Counted from the stretch's first letter, positions 50,173 through 58,331 are shown. The stretch: 64,000 nt of DNA from an uncultured Eubacteriaceae bacterium (GCA_945867155.1 CAMBHL010000002.1:124001-188000); one strand, 5' to 3'. The notes: generated by a model not told the origin, from the letters alone. Numbers and translations: made by a program.

Positions 50173-51179
50173 AAAAAATAACCCCACGCGTATCAACGGC
50201 AGCCTCGATAAAAAGACTCACCGCCTATGAAGGTGAATACAATTTGTACGAAATGACGGTCCATTACGACTACGATTTGGACGCCTTGATTGGCGAAGTC
50301 GCCAGGGACGACCAGGCATTTATGGACGCTGCTGTGGCCCAGGCGCTTCCCGGAGTGTCTGTCAAAGTCGCGCCACCGTCCTTTGGCTGCAGTGCCTTTT
50401 GCGCAAAGACGGACACGGCGGTGCTCACAGGACGGAATTATGATTTCAAAGAGGACACCTCAGCCCTGTTGGTTCGTGCAAATCCGAAAAACGGCTACGC
50501 GTCCATCGCGTTTGCCTGCTTGAACAATCTCGGCGCGAATGAGGCCGACACGAGCATCGAAAAGCGGGCCGCATCACTGCTCGCGCCCTTTGCCTGTCTT
50601 GACGGTGTCAACGCGATGGGGGTGAGCATTGCAGTACTGACCTTGGACAGCGAACCGGTCGATCAGCACACAAAGGCTGAGGCGATCAATACTGCCTTGA
50701 CTACTCGCCTGGTGCTGGATCGCGCGGCCACGACGAAGGAGGCCGTCGGGCTGCTGGGCCGCTACGACATGCACGCAATGTCGGGGCGTGATTACCATTT
50801 TTTCATTAATGACGCGTCGGGCGACAGTGTCGTAGTGGAATACGATCTGTTGGATCCCGCACGCGAGATGATGGTCACGCCGGTACGGGAGATCACGAAC
50901 TACTATGCCTTGTACGCGGATCAGGTGAAACCCAACCAGATTAATGATGCGTTTGGCCACGGAAAGGAGCGCGCACTGGCCATTGCAGCAATCCTCGACA
51001 AAGGCGCTGTCACTGTGGACACGGCGTGGGCAGCCTTGCAGGCGTCGTCTCAGGTGCCCAACCCCGAGGACATCACCAGCAACACGCAATGGTCTGTTCT
51101 GTACGATAACACCAATCAAACGGCGCAATGTGTTCAGCGCAGACATTGGGGTGATACCTTTTTGTTTACACTGGATTAA
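50169..51179 (+). CDS. Linear amide C-N hydrolase of the Ntn family (choloylglycine hydrolase / C45-C59-like)
   Basis: A 336-residue N-terminal-nucleophile-type hydrolase. The candidate nucleophile is Cys74 in SFGCSAF, followed by TGRNYDF (Arg89, Asn90, Asp92), as in conjugated-bile-salt, penicillin V and N-acyl-amino-acid hydrolases. If Cys74 is the nucleophile, about 73 residues must be removed by self-cleavage, as in acyltransferase-type C45 members; bile-salt hydrolases instead start directly with Cys. No signal peptide. ATG has its own TTGGAG site and overlaps the pgm fragment stop. It uses many GAG codons, unlike pgm. It lies in a cassette between direct repeats, with its own terminator. 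Natural substrate unknown. Confidence 0.8.
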   Translation: MKKITPRVSTAASIKRLTAYEGEYNLYEMTVHYDYDLDALIGEVARDDQAFMDAAVAQALPGVSVKVAPPSFGCSAFCAKTDTAVLTGRNYDFKEDTSALLVRANPKNGYASIAFACLNNLGANEADTSIEKRAASLLAPFACLDGVNAMGVSIAVLTLDSEPVDQHTKAEAINTALTTRLVLDRAATTKEAVGLLGRYDMHAMSGRDYHFFINDASGDSVVVEYDLLDPAREMMVTPVREITNYYALYADQVKPNQINDAFGHGKERALAIAAILDKGAVTVDTAWAALQASSQVPNPEDITSNTQWSVLYDNTNQTAQCVQRRHWGDTFLFTLD

Positions 51180-51210
51180 AGAAATGCTTCTGATATGGTA
51201 AGAATATAGG

Positions 51211-51239
51211 CACGCTTCTGATTCAGAAGCGTGTATTTT
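51211..51239 (+). terminator. Intrinsic terminator after the amide hydrolase
   Basis: CACGCTTCTG (51211-51220), ATT, CAGAAGCGTG (51224-51233), then TATTTTT. It insulates the downstream pgm promoter. Confidence 0.88.
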
Positions 51240-51256
51240 TACGCCCAAAACCCGGG

Positions 51257-51440
51257 GCTTTATTCTTGTGTATTGATACGCTTTGATTTATAATAATTGT
51301 AACCGACTAACATTGACAAATCATTTCAAATAAATCTATTAGTGAAGGAGCTCAAAATGGATTATAAAACCAATTTGCAGAAATGGCTCGATTTTGGAAA
51401 ATACGACCAGAATATCGCGAAAGAACTCAGCAGTATCACT
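51257..51440 (+). repeat. Direct repeat copy B: native pgm promoter and 5' coding end
   Basis: Partner of 49974-50157. It runs into the intact pgm gene, so this is the original copy. Recombination between the copies would remove exactly 1283 bases containing the hydrolase and leave pgm intact. Confidence 0.95.
51266..51294 (+). promoter_or_regulatory. Promoter of pgm
   Basis: TTGTGT (51266-51271), 17 bases, TATAAT (51289-51294), 63 bases before the pgm start. Confidence 0.65.
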
Positions 51441-53045
51441 GATGAAAAAGAACTGGAAGACCGGTTTTACACGGAACTGTCCTTTGGGACCGCCGGCATG
51501 CGTGGGAAGATCGGCATGGGGACCAATCGCATTAATGTATACGTCGTTGCGCGGGCGACCCAGGGATTGGCGCAGTATCTTTTGAAAGAAGATCCAGCCA
51601 ACGCTGAAAAGGGTGTCGCTATCGCCTACGATTCCAGACATTTCTCAAAGGAATTTGCACAGGTTTCCGCACAAGTTCTGGCGGCTAACGGCATCAATGC
51701 CTATCTGTACGACAGCCTGCGTCCGGTGCCGGTGCTGTCTTTCACCGTGCGCCATTTGAAAACCGCGGCTGGTATCGTCATTACAGCATCTCACAATACA
51801 AAGATTTACAACGGCTACAAGGTTTACGGCCCGGATGGCGGCCAGATCACCGAAGCGGTCGCGGCCGGTGTTGTCGAACAAATTCATACTGTCACCGATT
51901 ATTTTTCAGTGAAGTTGGCGGCGGATAACGATCCGCACATTATTACCGTCCCGAAGGAAGTGGACGATGCCTACATTGAAGCGGTCAAGGGTGTAGCCAA
52001 GGCCAATCCGGGCAGCGATTTAAAAATCATTTACACCCCGCTCCACGGTTCGGGCAACATTCCTGTGCGCCGCGTGCTGAAAGAATTAGGTTACGAAAAT
52101 GTTTCCGTTGTCAAGGAACAGGAACAGCCGAACGGTGATTTCCCGACGGTGGCGAAGCCCAATCCAGAAGAAAAAGCGGTCTTTGACCTCGCAATTGAAA
52201 TGGCGGAAAAGGAAGGCGCAGACATTATTTTCGGGACGGACCCGGATGCAGACCGCCTGGGCGTCTGCTGCCATAAGCCTGATGGCAGCTACGCGGTCCT
52301 CACCGGCAACCAGACCGGTGGCCTTCTCGTTGACTACATGCTCAAATCCAGAGACTGGCCGGATAATAAGGCCATTGTCAAAACGATTGTCACCAGCGAA
52401 TTCGGCGCAGTCATCGCCAAATCCTACGGCGCGGCGGTTTACAACGTGCTCACTGGCTTTAAATACATCGGTGAAAAGATGACCCAGTGGAAGGCGTCCG
52501 GCGAACATACTTTTGTCATGGGCTATGAAGAAAGCTATGGCGCACTGGCTGGCGACTACGCAAGAGATAAAGACGCGGTCGTCGCGTCGGCCCTGGTTGT
52601 GGAAATGGCTCAGTACTATAAAGAAAAGGGCATGACCCTCTACGACGCACTTCAGGCTCTGTACCAGAAGTTCGGCTACTTCCTCGAAACCATCCAGTCC
52701 ATCGAACTGGACGGCATCGAAGGCAAGGCCCAGATCGCGAAAATCATGGACGCCTTCCGGGCGAAGCACTTCGATCATTTCGCCGACGCCAAACTGGTGA
52801 CCTTCAACGATTACCAGAGCCGGGTCAGCACCGATGTCGCCACCGGCGAAACCGCGCCCATTGACCTGCCCGAGTCCAACGTCCTGAAGTTCATCTTCGA
52901 CGAAGATTCGTGGTACGCGATCCGCCCGTCAGGGACCGAACCGAAAATCAAGATCTACTACTCCGTCAAGGGCAAGAGCCCCGAAGACGCCGAAGCGAAA
53001 CTGGCCGAAATCAAGGAAGCGGTCAACGCCAATCTGCCGAAATAA
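51357..53045 (+). CDS. pgm: Phosphoglucomutase / phosphomannomutase
   Basis: A 562-residue alpha-D-phosphohexomutase interconverting glucose 6- and 1-phosphate. It has the active serine loop ITASHNTKIYNGYKVYGPDG (the usual motif is TASHNP; here Thr replaces Pro), Mg2+ loop GTDPDADRLG, sugar loop GYEESYGALAGDYARDKD and phosphate-binding RPSGTEPKIKIYY. ATG 51357 follows GAAGGAGCTCAAA; an in-frame GTG at 51342 lies within that site. Supplies galU (22385) with glucose 1-phosphate. Its promoter and first 28 codons are duplicated upstream. Confidence 0.94.
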   Translation: MDYKTNLQKWLDFGKYDQNIAKELSSITDEKELEDRFYTELSFGTAGMRGKIGMGTNRINVYVVARATQGLAQYLLKEDPANAEKGVAIAYDSRHFSKEFAQVSAQVLAANGINAYLYDSLRPVPVLSFTVRHLKTAAGIVITASHNTKIYNGYKVYGPDGGQITEAVAAGVVEQIHTVTDYFSVKLAADNDPHIITVPKEVDDAYIEAVKGVAKANPGSDLKIIYTPLHGSGNIPVRRVLKELGYENVSVVKEQEQPNGDFPTVAKPNPEEKAVFDLAIEMAEKEGADIIFGTDPDADRLGVCCHKPDGSYAVLTGNQTGGLLVDYMLKSRDWPDNKAIVKTIVTSEFGAVIAKSYGAAVYNVLTGFKYIGEKMTQWKASGEHTFVMGYEESYGALAGDYARDKDAVVASALVVEMAQYYKEKGMTLYDALQALYQKFGYFLETIQSIELDGIEGKAQIAKIMDAFRAKHFDHFADAKLVTFNDYQSRVSTDVATGETAPIDLPESNVLKFIFDEDSWYAIRPSGTEPKIKIYYSVKGKSPEDAEAKLAEIKEAVNANLPK

Positions 53046-53057
53046 GCGAAGAAATTC

Positions 53058-53087
53058 AAAAGAAAACCCTCCGGGGTTTTCTTTTTT
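53058..53087 (+). terminator. Intrinsic terminator after pgm
   Basis: AGAAAACCC (53061-53069), TCCG loop, GGGTTTTCT (53074-53082) and a T-run, preceded by AAA. Confidence 0.9.
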
Positions 53088-53111
53088 ATAGGCAAATGAA
53101 GGGAAAAAGGG

Positions 53112-53117
53112 TATAAT
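53112..53117 (+). promoter_or_regulatory. -10 box (TATAAT) for ddl
   Basis: A perfect TATAAT 42 bases before the ddl start; no clear -35 partner. Confidence 0.5.
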
Positions 53118-53159
53118 GTAACAAAATCTTAAAATTCTTAAGTGACAAAGGAGCAGACC

Positions 53160-54227
53160 ATGTCAGATAAAATCAAATTGGGACTCGTTTTCGGCGGCCA
53201 GTCGGGTGAACACGAAGTGGCCAGAGTCTCGGCGTACAATGTGCTGCAGGCGATTAATCAGGATAAATACGACATCACGACAATCGGGATCACGAAGGAC
53301 GGCCGCTGGATGATTTATTCCGGCGACTGGGACAAGCTGCCCGACGGCTCCTGGGAAAAAGATGCCGATCATTTGCGGACGGATTTCTCGATTTTCACCG
53401 ATCCGGAAATCCAGGCCATCGACATTTTCTGGCCGATGATGCACGGCCCCATGGGCGAAGACGGCACCATTCAGGGCGTCTTCGAAATGATGAACAAGCC
53501 CTACGTCGGCTGCGGGGTTCTCGCGTCGGCTGTGGGCATGGACAAGGTCGTGTCCAAGATTTTGTTTGAACGGGCCGGCATTCCCGTGGTTCCCTACGTG
53601 TATTTCTACGGCCGGGACTGGCAGGATGACCGGGACAAATGGGTTCAGGCCAGCGAAGACAAGCTCGGCTACCCGGTGTTCATCAAACCGGTGAACATGG
53701 GCTCGTCCGTGGGGATCACCAAGGCCCACGGCCGGGACGAATTTATCGCCGGAGTCGACAACGCCCTCCAGTACGATTCGAAGATTTTAATCGAAACGGC
53801 CGTGAACGCCCGGGAAATCGAATGCGCCGTCCTCGAAGAAGACGGGAAGATCCAGACAACCCTGCCGGGCGAAGTGGTGGCGAGCAAGGAATTCTACGAC
53901 TACGAAGCCAAATACGCGGACGATCAGGATTCCAAAATCGTCATTCCGGCACAAATCGATGCGGCCATCATTGAAAAGATCCGGGGCTACGCCCACGACG
54001 CCTTTGCCGCCATCGACGGTTCCGGTCCGACCCGGGCCGATTTCTTCGTCGACCGGGACACCCAGGACGTGTACATCAACGAAGTGAACACCATGCCGGG
54101 CTTTACCGACATCAGCATGTACCCGAAGATGTGGGAAAACATGGGCGTGGCCTACGGGGATCTCATCGAACGGCTGATCCAGACAGCGAAGCGGAAAAAG
54201 GTGACGGATTATACAAAAAAAGCGTGA
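53160..54227 (+). CDS. ddl: D-alanine-D-alanine ligase
   Basis: A 355-residue ATP-grasp enzyme joining two D-alanines for peptidoglycan. N-terminal LVFGGQSGEHEVARVSAYNVL, the ATP-grasp core YPVFIKPVNMGSSVGITKA, and metal-binding INEVNTMPGFTDISMYPKMW are all present. The Tyr-rich loop YEAKYADDQDSK agrees with a D-Ala (not D-Lac) ligase. I chose ATG 53160 with AAAGGAG; an in-frame start at 53142 would contain the ribosome site. A DUF1934 gene and argS follow. Confidence 0.94.
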   Translation: MSDKIKLGLVFGGQSGEHEVARVSAYNVLQAINQDKYDITTIGITKDGRWMIYSGDWDKLPDGSWEKDADHLRTDFSIFTDPEIQAIDIFWPMMHGPMGEDGTIQGVFEMMNKPYVGCGVLASAVGMDKVVSKILFERAGIPVVPYVYFYGRDWQDDRDKWVQASEDKLGYPVFIKPVNMGSSVGITKAHGRDEFIAGVDNALQYDSKILIETAVNAREIECAVLEEDGKIQTTLPGEVVASKEFYDYEAKYADDQDSKIVIPAQIDAAIIEKIRGYAHDAFAAIDGSGPTRADFFVDRDTQDVYINEVNTMPGFTDISMYPKMWENMGVAYGDLIERLIQTAKRKKVTDYTKKA

Positions 54228-54273
54228 GAAAAGCGTGAGCGGCATCACGGGTGAAGAGAAAGAGAGGCGCAGG

Positions 54274-54717
54274 ATGAAACAAAACGGGGAAAAACCGGTG
54301 TGGCTGTCGGTGATCAGCACATCCACAGCGGACGGCGACACAGACCGGACAGAATTCATGACCGAAGGGGAACTCATCTGGGAAGGGGAAGTGCCCTGCC
54401 TGAATTACGAAGAAACCGAAGTGTCCGGCATGACCGGGACGACGACGACCCTTCGCATCGAACCGGAAAAGGTTTCCGTCATCCGCCTCGGGACCATCAA
54501 CACGATGATGGAATTTGAAGCGGGCAACAGCTGCATGGCCGTGTACAAGACCCCCCTCGGGGAAGTGCCCATGGCCATCGAAACCCGCCGGATCGACATC
54601 GAAAAGGATGACGCCCTGAACCCTGCCCGGGTGCACATGGAATACGCGATCTCGTCCAACGGCCAGGAAGTGACGGCGAACACGATGGACATCGAGATCA
54701 AAGACCGAAATGACTGA
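54274..54717 (+). CDS. DUF1934-family beta-barrel protein (YwiB-like)
   Basis: A 147-residue calycin-like protein of unknown function. It opens PVWLSVISTSTADGD and continues ESGE-type strands (MTEGELIWEGEVPCLNYEET, SVIRLGTINTMMEFEAGNS, then IEKDDALNPARVHMEYAIS), the DUF1934 pattern. ATG 54274 follows AGAGAGGCGCAGG. It directly precedes argS by 22 bases, the conserved ywiB-argS pairing seen in Bacillus and clostridia, so co-expression with arginyl-tRNA synthesis is likely. Role not known. Confidence 0.85.
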   Translation: MKQNGEKPVWLSVISTSTADGDTDRTEFMTEGELIWEGEVPCLNYEETEVSGMTGTTTTLRIEPEKVSVIRLGTINTMMEFEAGNSCMAVYKTPLGEVPMAIETRRIDIEKDDALNPARVHMEYAISSNGQEVTANTMDIEIKDRND

Positions 54718-54739
54718 ATTAGAGGAGTAAGGAGAATAG

Positions 54740-56443
54740 ATGACCTATATCAGAACCAAAATTGAAGCCCTTTTGAAGAAGGGCACCGCGGACGCGGTGC
54801 AGAACGCCGTGGCGGCGGGGGCCTTTCAGATCGAAACCCAGCCGGACGTGCAGCTGGAAGTGCCACGGGAAGCGAAATTCGGGGATTACTCGACCAACGT
54901 GGCCATGCAGCTGCCGAAGGAAGCCCACATGGCGCCGAGAAAAATCGCCGAAGCCGTGGTCGAACAGCTGAAGCAGGACGAAAGCCTGGGCAAATGGGTG
55001 TCGAAAATCGACATCGCCGGCCCGGGATTTATCAACTTCACCTTAGATCCGGCCTGGCATTACGAAGTGGTCGATGAAGTGGAAACGATGGGCAAGGACT
55101 ACGGCCGCACCGAAGGCCACAAAGGGAAGACCTACAACCTGGAATTCGTGTCCGCCAACCCAACGGGGCCGATGCACATCGGTAACGCCAGAGGCGGCGC
55201 CATCGGTGACGTGCTGGCGGAAATCGCCGCCTGGACCGGCTACGACGTGACCCGGGAATTCTACGTCAACGACGCCGGCAACCAGATCGCGAAATTCGGC
55301 GACTCCCTGGACGCGCGGTTCAAACAGGCCCTGGGCCTGGACGTGCCCTTCCCTGAAGACGGTTACCATGGCAAGGACATCATGGAACGGGTGCAGGCCT
55401 ACATCGCGGATAAAGGCGGCCCCGATCAGGTGCGGGGCATGCTCGATATGGACGAAGCCGAACGCAAACACGAACTGATCGCTTATGCCCTGAACGTGAA
55501 CCTCAAGCAGATGCACGAAGACATGGCGAAATACGGCGTGCATTACGACGTGTGGTTCTCGGAACAGAGCATGTACGACGACGGGGAAATCGAACGGGCT
55601 TTGAACCTGCTCAAAGACAAGGGAGCGACTTACGAAAAGGACGGCGCCACCTGGTTCAAGACGACGGACTACGGCTGCGAAAAGGACGACGTGCTGATCC
55701 GCAAGAACGGCCTGCCGACGTACTTTATGGGGGACATCGCCTACCACCTCAACAAACTCCAGACCCGGAAATTTGACCAGGCGGTTAACGTCTGGGGCGC
55801 CGACCACCACGGCCACATCGCCCGGCTGAAAGCGGCGATCCGCGCCGCGGGGGAAGACGACAGCCGCCTCCACGTGGTCATCATGCAGCTGGTCCGCCTG
55901 ATCAAAGACGGCGAACCGATCCGGATGTCCAAACGCCAGGGCAAGGCCATCGGCCTGTCGGAACTGCTGTCCATGGTCGGCACCGACGCAGCCCGGGTGT
56001 TCTTCAACCTGCGCTCCCCGGATTCCCATTTTGACTTCGATTTGGACCTGGCCCTTCAGGAATCCAACGACAACCCGGTGTTCTACGTGCAGTACGCCCA
56101 CGCGCGCATCTGCAGCATTTTAAGACGCCTAGGCGGGGAAGTGGATCTGGACGCCAAGGCGGATTTAACCCTGTTAACCCACCCGAAGGAATTGGAACTC
56201 CTCGACGTGATGTCCGAACTGCCGAACACCATCGTTCAGGCCGAACGGAAGAGCGATCCGTCCCGGATGGTCCATTACGCCCAGGATCTGGCCTCGGCTT
56301 TCCACGCCTTCTACAACGACTGCCGGGTGCAGGTGGACGATGCGAAACTCATGCACGCCCGGCTGAAGCTGATTCTGGCGACCCGTCAGGTGCTCGAAAA
56401 TGTGTTGGGCATTTTAGGGGTCAGCGCACCGGAATCCATGTAA
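54740..56443 (+). CDS. argS: Arginyl-tRNA synthetase
   Basis: A 567-residue class-I synthetase charging tRNA-Arg. The N-terminal Add-1 domain contains AKFGDYSTNVAMQL. The HIGH motif is ANPTGPMHIGNARGG (about residues 139-153), the KMSKS-equivalent is IRMSKRQGKAIGL, and the helical DALR anticodon domain starts VQYAHARICSILRR. Strong ribosome site (AAGGAGAATAG). Terminator follows. Confidence 0.95.
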   Translation: MTYIRTKIEALLKKGTADAVQNAVAAGAFQIETQPDVQLEVPREAKFGDYSTNVAMQLPKEAHMAPRKIAEAVVEQLKQDESLGKWVSKIDIAGPGFINFTLDPAWHYEVVDEVETMGKDYGRTEGHKGKTYNLEFVSANPTGPMHIGNARGGAIGDVLAEIAAWTGYDVTREFYVNDAGNQIAKFGDSLDARFKQALGLDVPFPEDGYHGKDIMERVQAYIADKGGPDQVRGMLDMDEAERKHELIAYALNVNLKQMHEDMAKYGVHYDVWFSEQSMYDDGEIERALNLLKDKGATYEKDGATWFKTTDYGCEKDDVLIRKNGLPTYFMGDIAYHLNKLQTRKFDQAVNVWGADHHGHIARLKAAIRAAGEDDSRLHVVIMQLVRLIKDGEPIRMSKRQGKAIGLSELLSMVGTDAARVFFNLRSPDSHFDFDLDLALQESNDNPVFYVQYAHARICSILRRLGGEVDLDAKADLTLLTHPKELELLDVMSELPNTIVQAERKSDPSRMVHYAQDLASAFHAFYNDCRVQVDDAKLMHARLKLILATRQVLENVLGILGVSAPESM

Positions 56444-56480
56444 TTTAAGATCTATTTAACCATTCATATAAAAATCATAC

Positions 56481-56520
56481 AAAAAGCCCGGTCTGCGAAA
56501 AAACGCAGGCCGGGCTTTTT
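56481..56520. terminator. Bidirectional terminator between argS and glnK
   Basis: AAAAAGCCCGG-TCTGCG (56481-56497), A6 loop, CGCAG-GCCGGGCTTTTT (56504-56520). A 17-bp stem with one G-T pair; A and T runs on both sides. Confidence 0.94.
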
Positions 56521-56532
56521 GCTTTTGTCAGA

Positions 56533-56877
56533 TCAGTTAATCGCGTCGACGCCGTGTTCGTCGGTCCGGATGCGGATGACGTCTTTGAGGTCGTAGACGA
56601 AAATCTTGCCGTCTCCGGGCTGGCCGGTGAAGGCGACCCGCCGGATCGTCTTGATGACGTCCCGGGCGAAGGCGTCGCTGGAGACGACGATTTCGAACTT
56701 CACCTTGGGCAGCATGTTGATGTCGATCTTCGACCCCCGGACGACCCGAGTGTAGCCCTTCTGGGCGCCGCAGCCCATGACCTGGGAGACGGTGATGCCG
56801 TTGATGTCCACGGATTTCAGGGCGTCCAATAAATCCTGATACACTTCTTCCCGTACAATCGCTTCTATCTTTGTCAT
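56533..56877 (-). CDS. glnK: PII nitrogen regulatory protein GlnK
   Basis: A 114-residue trimeric sensor. Core signatures: ITVSQVMGCGAQKGYTRVVRG (T-loop entry with Tyr), MLPKVKFEIVV, TGQPGDGKIFVYDLKDVIRIRTDE. Encoded 20 bases downstream of amtB on the same strand, the classical partner whose ammonium channel it plugs when nitrogen is sufficient. It differs from the PII at 20374 mostly in the T-loop. Good GAGGTAAACG ribosome site. Confidence 0.94.
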   Translation of the reverse strand: MTKIEAIVREEVYQDLLDALKSVDINGITVSQVMGCGAQKGYTRVVRGSKIDINMLPKVKFEIVVSSDAFARDVIKTIRRVAFTGQPGDGKIFVYDLKDVIRIRTDEHGVDAIN

Positions 56878-56897
56878 GATCGTTTACCTCACTTTTA

Positions 56898-58142
56898 TCA
56901 ATCCATACCGGTAAAGGCCGGATACGCTTTTTCGCCGTGCTGGGTTTCGTCGAGGCCCCGGCGTTCGTCTTCGGCGCTGACCCGCAGCGGGATGAACAGG
57001 GACAGAATCTTGGCGATGACGAAGGTGCCGACCACGGCGATGACCAGGGTCAGGACGATGCCGGCGAGCTGCATCAGGAGCTGGTGGGTGCCGCCGCCGA
57101 GGAAAAGCCCGTTCCATTTGGCCGCCGGGTTGATGGTTTTGCTGGCGAAAAGACCGGTGGCGATGCCGCCCCAGATGCCGCCGATGCCGTGGCAGCCGAA
57201 GGCGTCGAGGGCATCGTCATAGCCGAGTTTCGGCTTGACGTAGGAGATCATGAAGTAGGAAATCGGCGCCGCTGCGCCGCCGATGATGAAGGATGCCCAG
57301 ACCGGAACGAAGCCGGCGCCCGGGGTGATGGCGACGAGCCCGAGGACCGCGCCGGTGGAAGCGCCGACGACGGTGGGCTTGCTGGAGATCAGGGTGTCGA
57401 TGAGCATCCAGACCATCATGCACGTGGCTGCTGCGGTGTTGGTGGTGATGAAGGCGTGGGCCGCTAAGCCATCAGCGGCGAGGGCCGAACCTGAATTGAA
57501 GCCGTACCAGCCGAACCACAAAAGCGCCGCTCCGAGAACGACGAAGGGGATGTTGTGGGTCCGGTAGGACACCCGGTTGTAGCCCTGTCGCCGACCGATC
57601 ATCAGGGCAAGGATCAGGCCGGAAAAACCCGAGGAGATGTGCACCACGTCGCCGCCGGCGAAGTCCAGGGCGTGGAGTTTCGATCCGATGAAGCCGCCGG
57701 CGCCCCAGACCATGTGGGCCAGAGGAAAGTAGACGAGGATCAGCCAGAACAGAATGAAGAAAAAGATGGCCTTGAAATTCATGCGCCCGGCGACGGCCCC
57801 GGTGATCAGCGCCGGGGTGATCATGGCGAACATCATCTGGAAGATGGCGTAGGCCATTTTGGGAATGGTCGGCGCGTAGGGGCTGCCGCCCTTCTGCATG
57901 CCGCGTATGAACGCCTGGCCGAAGGTGCCGATGATGCCGCTGTGGTCGCCGCAGAAGCTGAGAGAATAGCCGAAAGCGATCCACAACACCGAGGCCAGCC
58001 CCATGACGAAAAGGGACATCATCATGGTGTTCAGCACATTTTTCCGCCGGCCCAGACCGCCGTAGAAAAAGGCAAGCCCCGGCGTCATGATCATCACCAG
58101 ACAGGCGCTGATGAGAACAAAAGCCGTATTTCCTGTATTCAT
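56898..58142 (-). CDS. amtB: Ammonium transporter
   Basis: A 414-residue Amt/Rh channel with eleven predicted membrane segments. Motifs include LISACLVMIMTPGLAFFYGGL near the N-terminus, DFAGGDVVHISSGFSGL (pore His) and DDALDAFGCHGIGGIWGGIATGL (second pore His). The cytoplasmic tail DERRGLDETQHGEKAYPAF contacts GlnK. ATG 58142 lies ten bases after GGGAGG. The leader contains a strong terminator. Divergent from hcp. Confidence 0.95.
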   Translation of the reverse strand: MNTGNTAFVLISACLVMIMTPGLAFFYGGLGRRKNVLNTMMMSLFVMGLASVLWIAFGYSLSFCGDHSGIIGTFGQAFIRGMQKGGSPYAPTIPKMAYAIFQMMFAMITPALITGAVAGRMNFKAIFFFILFWLILVYFPLAHMVWGAGGFIGSKLHALDFAGGDVVHISSGFSGLILALMIGRRQGYNRVSYRTHNIPFVVLGAALLWFGWYGFNSGSALAADGLAAHAFITTNTAAATCMMVWMLIDTLISSKPTVVGASTGAVLGLVAITPGAGFVPVWASFIIGGAAAPISYFMISYVKPKLGYDDALDAFGCHGIGGIWGGIATGLFASKTINPAAKWNGLFLGGGTHQLLMQLAGIVLTLVIAVVGTFVIAKILSLFIPLRVSAEDERRGLDETQHGEKAYPAFTGMD

Positions 58143-58169
58143 ATGAATTGAACCTCCCGAAACGCAAAC

Positions 58170-58204
58170 AAAAAAGGCGCCAGAAACCCGTGGTTTCCGG
58201 CGCC
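58170..58204 (-). terminator. Leader terminator upstream of amtB
   Basis: On the minus strand GGCGCC-G-GAAACC (58204-58192), ACG loop, GGTTTC-T-GGCGCC (58188-58176), then TTTTTT (58175-58170). It lies between the amtB promoter and its start codon, so most transcripts should stop unless an antiterminator acts. Confidence 0.88.
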
Positions 58205-58237
58205 TTTGCCATTCGCTGTATTAATTTTAACGAAAAT

Positions 58238-58266
58238 ATTATAAACGCTTGAAGATAAAAAGTCAA
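58238..58266 (-). promoter_or_regulatory. Sigma-A promoter of amtB-glnK
   Basis: On the minus strand TTGACT (58266-58261), 17 bases, TATAAT (58243-58238). The leader is about 90 nt and includes the terminator. Confidence 0.85.
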
Positions 58267-58290
58267 AAAAATGTTAAAAATTTAAAAAAT

Positions 58291-58304
58291 GTGGTCATAA
58301 CCAC
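58291..58304. promoter_or_regulatory. Palindrome upstream of hcp, probable HcpR operator
   Basis: GTGGTCATAACCAC, an inverted repeat with one mismatch, preceded by T and thus matching the core TGTGGTnATAACCAC of the perfect palindrome at 39553-39572. Its centre is 28.5 bases upstream of the first base of the hcp -10 box, a class-II activator position. Confidence 0.8.
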
Positions 58305-58325
58305 GGAAAATTAAAGAAGGGGCAT

Positions 58326-58331
58326 TATAAT
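58326..58331 (+). promoter_or_regulatory. -10 box (TATAAT) of the hcp promoter
   Basis: A perfect TATAAT with no recognisable -35 box, as expected for an activator-dependent promoter. Transcription should start near 58338. Confidence 0.75.

Noticed and set aside
49974..51440. Insertion sequence or transposon as origin of the pgm-flanking repeats
   Set aside because: The repeats are direct, contain pgm sequence, have no terminal inverted repeats, and no transposase or integrase is present. Recombination-based capture fits better.
58143..58266. ANTAR (EutV/NasR-type) two-hairpin target in the amtB leader
   Set aside because: Only the terminator hairpin is clear. Its loop is three bases, not the six-base loop with conserved A and G, and I found no preceding twin hairpin.
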